Origin: Myoxocephalus aenaeus
Lineage: Eukaryota > Chordata > Actinopteri > Perciformes > Cottidae
Assembly: GCA_038501785.1 (NCBI GenBank)
Contig: JBAMJR010000089.1
Span: 736,001 to 800,000, forward strand
Reading direction: 5' to 3'
DNA length: 64,000 nucleotides
The position numbers and the translations under genes were made by a program. Below, piece by piece: positions 61,387-64,000 of this stretch; the first letter of the stretch is position 1; every line of letters starts with the position of its first letter. The notes under the pieces are model-generated. The model searched no databases. It had not been told where the DNA came from and saw only the letters and a program-made list of their open reading frames with translations.

Positions 61387-63377
61387 CCCGTCCAATCATT
61401 ATTTTAAGACTGAAAGGAATTATTGGACATGCTTATTACTGTCCTTTTTTGTTGTTCTTTTCTTTTGTAAGAGCATTTGCTTTATTGTAAGCTGTCAGGA
61501 TAGAAGGGGAATTTCAACTGTAGTTCTAATTTAATTTGACAATAAAAGCAAAGTTGTTTCCACAACTTTAAATTCAGTGGCTTGGGATTTGTGAAGGTGA
61601 GTGCCTATCGGTTGTGGGAGATAGCAAGATATGACTTCCAGTAAGTCAAACAGTTCAGAGGGCTCAGGAAGTTGGCAGAGGAATAAAGAACATGTTAACT
61701 GTGTGTTAAAAGGGGAGCAGTCAGATGTGTGCTGCTCACTACTTCAGCCTACAGTAAGATCAACCTGAGCAAGTTCATTCTTGACCTTGGAAATAGCAGT
61801 TTATGAAAACTAAACTGAAACTTAAGTTCCACCGTCTAGCTTTCATAGTTTTCCACGGCATCTCATGGTTTTCATCGACAGATGGGTTTGACTAGTTGTG
61901 GAGGTCATACTTGGGTCACTTGTTAATGACTTCATCTGCTGATGAAGACTGGTTGAAAGCCCCGGGAAAAAGTTAGTACCTTGACCTTGAGATTTAGTTT
62001 CTTTGTTGGCCTGCTTGTGCTTACCAGTTTATAAGGACCAGTCCAGTGCCGCCTGCTTTCATCAATGTGTAGTAAAATTGTAGAGTTTGTAGAACCAGGC
62101 TGAACCGTCATGAGGGCCGTTTCCCCCAGGGTAGAAACCAATTAATTGCTGTAAGCCATGCATGTTGTTATTTACCACCTTTTAGCCAATCAGCTTTTTC
62201 CAAACCTGGTTGATAAATTAACTACTTGTTTTTGTTTTTTCCATTGTGTATAAGGTAATATGTGGAATGAACAAGCAGATAAATCAATGAGGATAATGTG
62301 GACCACATCTGTGTACCGTCACACTCAAATGCCACATTGCACCACGATGATGAGCTGGAATAGAAAAACATTTCCCCTCATCCATCTGTCTTATTCTCAT
62401 GCAAATACTTATCAAATGGATTCTAAATTGCTTGTGTTGGATGCTGGACGGAAACAAATAATTTCATCAAGGCTGATTATATTAAGATGTTAATTGTCCC
62501 GCCATCTTGAGTCACTTAATTGTAATCACGCTCAACACCAACATCACTGTGGTGCCATATGCCTCGTCTCTCCGGTCGAAGGTTTGACTTACACTTAGGG
62601 AAGCACTACTTTCTGTAGCTTTTGGGTATTTTGAGTAAATAGTACACAGTTGAAAAAAATACAGACAAACCGCTTTCTTTGACATTTTACTTGCATAACG
62701 GAAATGGTCTTTTCTCTGGTCTTTAGTGTAATAAATAGCTCACCATGTCCTTGAGAGAGTCAACCGTTTTTTTTGACATTCTGCCTGCCATAACAGTAGC
62801 GTCTCATCTCTGGTTTAATTTTAAAGGGCATACCTGTCCTGCTACATTCTTCCCACTTGAGACTGTGTCCGGGTTTTCCCAGGATATTGGTGTAGATATT
62901 TTGCAGCCCCTGCAGAGAAATGGAGAACAGGCACACTTACATACGCATTGTGTATTTATTTAAATGACGGATACACTTGTGTATTGTTTAAGGAGCTCAC
63001 ACTGCTTGAATCTAACTACTTCACACCTTTCTTTAATTTATATACAATGGCAGTAGAGCCACCCTTTGAGTCTTATTTAATTGTCTGTGTGTCGAGGGAC
63101 GTTAGATCATTTTTGAAGGAAAGCCTCCAGTTATGAAGGAAGTGAACATCTTTATAGCATGTCCCATTAAACCTCTGAGTTTTAGATGTGGTGATCGAGG
63201 AGGCCATTGTTGGCTTTTAGCAAGCAACTCTTGAAATATCATTGGATTTAAAGATACCATTACACATCCACAAGGTTGCACAGACAAATGGATATCTGAG
63301 GCATCCTTTGGCTTTCCCTTGATGTGAGGGTTAAATTACTTATATTGCCATATGGAGTGATTCAACGATGACATATT

Positions 63378-63780
63378 TTTGTCGGTCAACCCAGAAGTTT
63401 GAATCACACTGGATCCCTCAACAAAAAAGCCAATGAGCTTTTTCCATTGCAATTTGGATTATTGCAGAAATGAAGCTCTCTGACAAACAAACGTATATGA
63501 TACTTACACGTTTTGTTCAGCAAGACAATTTTCACAAATTAACACAACTTTCAGGATGTTTGAAGTGTAAATGCATTTGCCAGAAGTAAAAAGCTAACAT
63601 AATGTTTATAAACGAACTACACCACGGTTGCACAGGTATACACAACAAGGCTGTAAAGGTGGACTTGATAGCGTGATGACATTTAGTTGTCTCAATTAGC
63701 CATTTGTTAGCAACCGCCTTTTTAAAACACCTAAAGGCACAAAAAAAAGGTGTGGTATTTACTGACGTATTTTATATCGA
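63378..63780 (+). repeat. Unnamed interspersed repeat X, copy B
   Basis: Shows the same order of blocks as 30090-30470 (CAACCCAGAAGTTTG, CCCTCAACAAAAAAG, TATATGATACTTACACGTT, GAACTACACCACGG, GATGACATTTAGTTG, GTATTTACTGACG), with substitutions and small indels. It lies immediately upstream of the MITE-like copy B. Confidence 0.7.
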
Positions 63781-63820
63781 TCACTCAAGCTTGTGTTAAC
63801 CACTGATCTTATGTCAGTCT

Positions 63821-64000
63821 CAGCGTTTCCCCTAGGTTTACAGCTTCGGGAGGGGGGGGCGACACAAACACTTAAAGCAGTGGTTCTCAAACTTTTTCTG
63901 TAAATAACATCATTTTGTGACTCCATCTGTGCTTTTCTAAGTAACAGAATAAAGAAAAGTGCAATCACTTTCAAGTAAATCAGATTGCTCCATCAGACAA
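63821..64000. mobile_element. Same MITE-like element, copy B, cut by the window end
   Basis: Starts CAGCGTTTCCCCTAGG and matches copy A through GTGACTCCATCTGTGCTTTT and CAATCACTTTCAAGTAAA. From about 63878 CAGTGGTTCTCAAACTTTTT, a typical hAT terminus, replaces part of copy A, which suggests a further small insertion or recombinant. Confidence 0.6.

Larger units (their letters stand above)
53350..64000 (+). other. rptor: rptor intron 1 (5' part), runs off the window
   Basis: After the exon 1 donor no sequence resembling the second raptor exon (which starts MKTVSV-like in vertebrates) was seen on the plus strand. A very long first intron is typical of RPTOR. The interval holds dispersed repeats, a SINE remnant, a 12-bp minisatellite and hairpins that are listed separately, and otherwise AT-rich DNA with no recognised gene. 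Confidence 0.7.

Noticed and set aside
53350..64000. Search for raptor exon 2
   Set aside because: No reading frame resembling the next raptor segment was seen after an acceptor; the exon is likely beyond the window.

Overview
The window is ray-finned fish genomic DNA, probably from a percomorph teleost. It shows spliced genes with GT/AG introns, long CA/GT, GA/CT and AT microsatellites, hAT-type MITEs, tRNA-derived SINEs, several LINE remnants and large non-coding gaps. There are no operons, ribosome binding sites, CRISPR arrays or rRNA genes. Most open reading frames are chance ORFs in intergenic DNA or in microsatellites.

Two protein genes can be supported. (1) A complete five-exon neuronal pentraxin 1 gene (nptx1) lies on the minus strand at 24933-28203. 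It rebuilds to 422 residues with every splice phase consistent, and has a TATA box, a perfect CRE palindrome upstream and a candidate poly(A) signal. (2) The first coding exon of rptor (raptor, the mTORC1 scaffold) lies on the plus strand at 53188-53349, preceded by a CpG-rich leader with a YY1-like initiator near 51.5 kb. The rest of the window (53.35-64 kb) is the start of rptor intron 1. The two genes are head to head about 23 kb apart, the same neighbourhood and orientation as NPTX1-RPTOR in human 17q25.

Layout: 0.4-1.9 kb and 15.4-17.3 kb hold two inverted copies of one hAT-type element, each carrying the same 192-bp MITE; the second also carries a younger 420-bp hAT MITE. At 7.9-8.5 kb is another hAT MITE with a perfect 8-bp duplication, followed by two abutting perfect palindromes. 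At 10.0-10.7 kb is the 3' end of a non-LTR retrotransposon. 11-23.8 kb is intergenic, with microsatellites, a degraded SINE and duplicated repeats. 24-28.5 kb is nptx1. 30-50 kb is intergenic and contains a SINE split by a LINE, a solo-LTR-like element, a second LINE fragment, a decayed L1 and small repeat pairs. 51.4-64 kb is the rptor 5' end and intron 1, with further repeats.

I found no undescribed multi-gene system. The more unusual items are the abutting palindromes at 8.6 kb, a window-wide set of near-perfect short hairpins that look like template-switch products, the layered nesting of DNA transposons, and the LINE that separates the A and B boxes of a SINE promoter.
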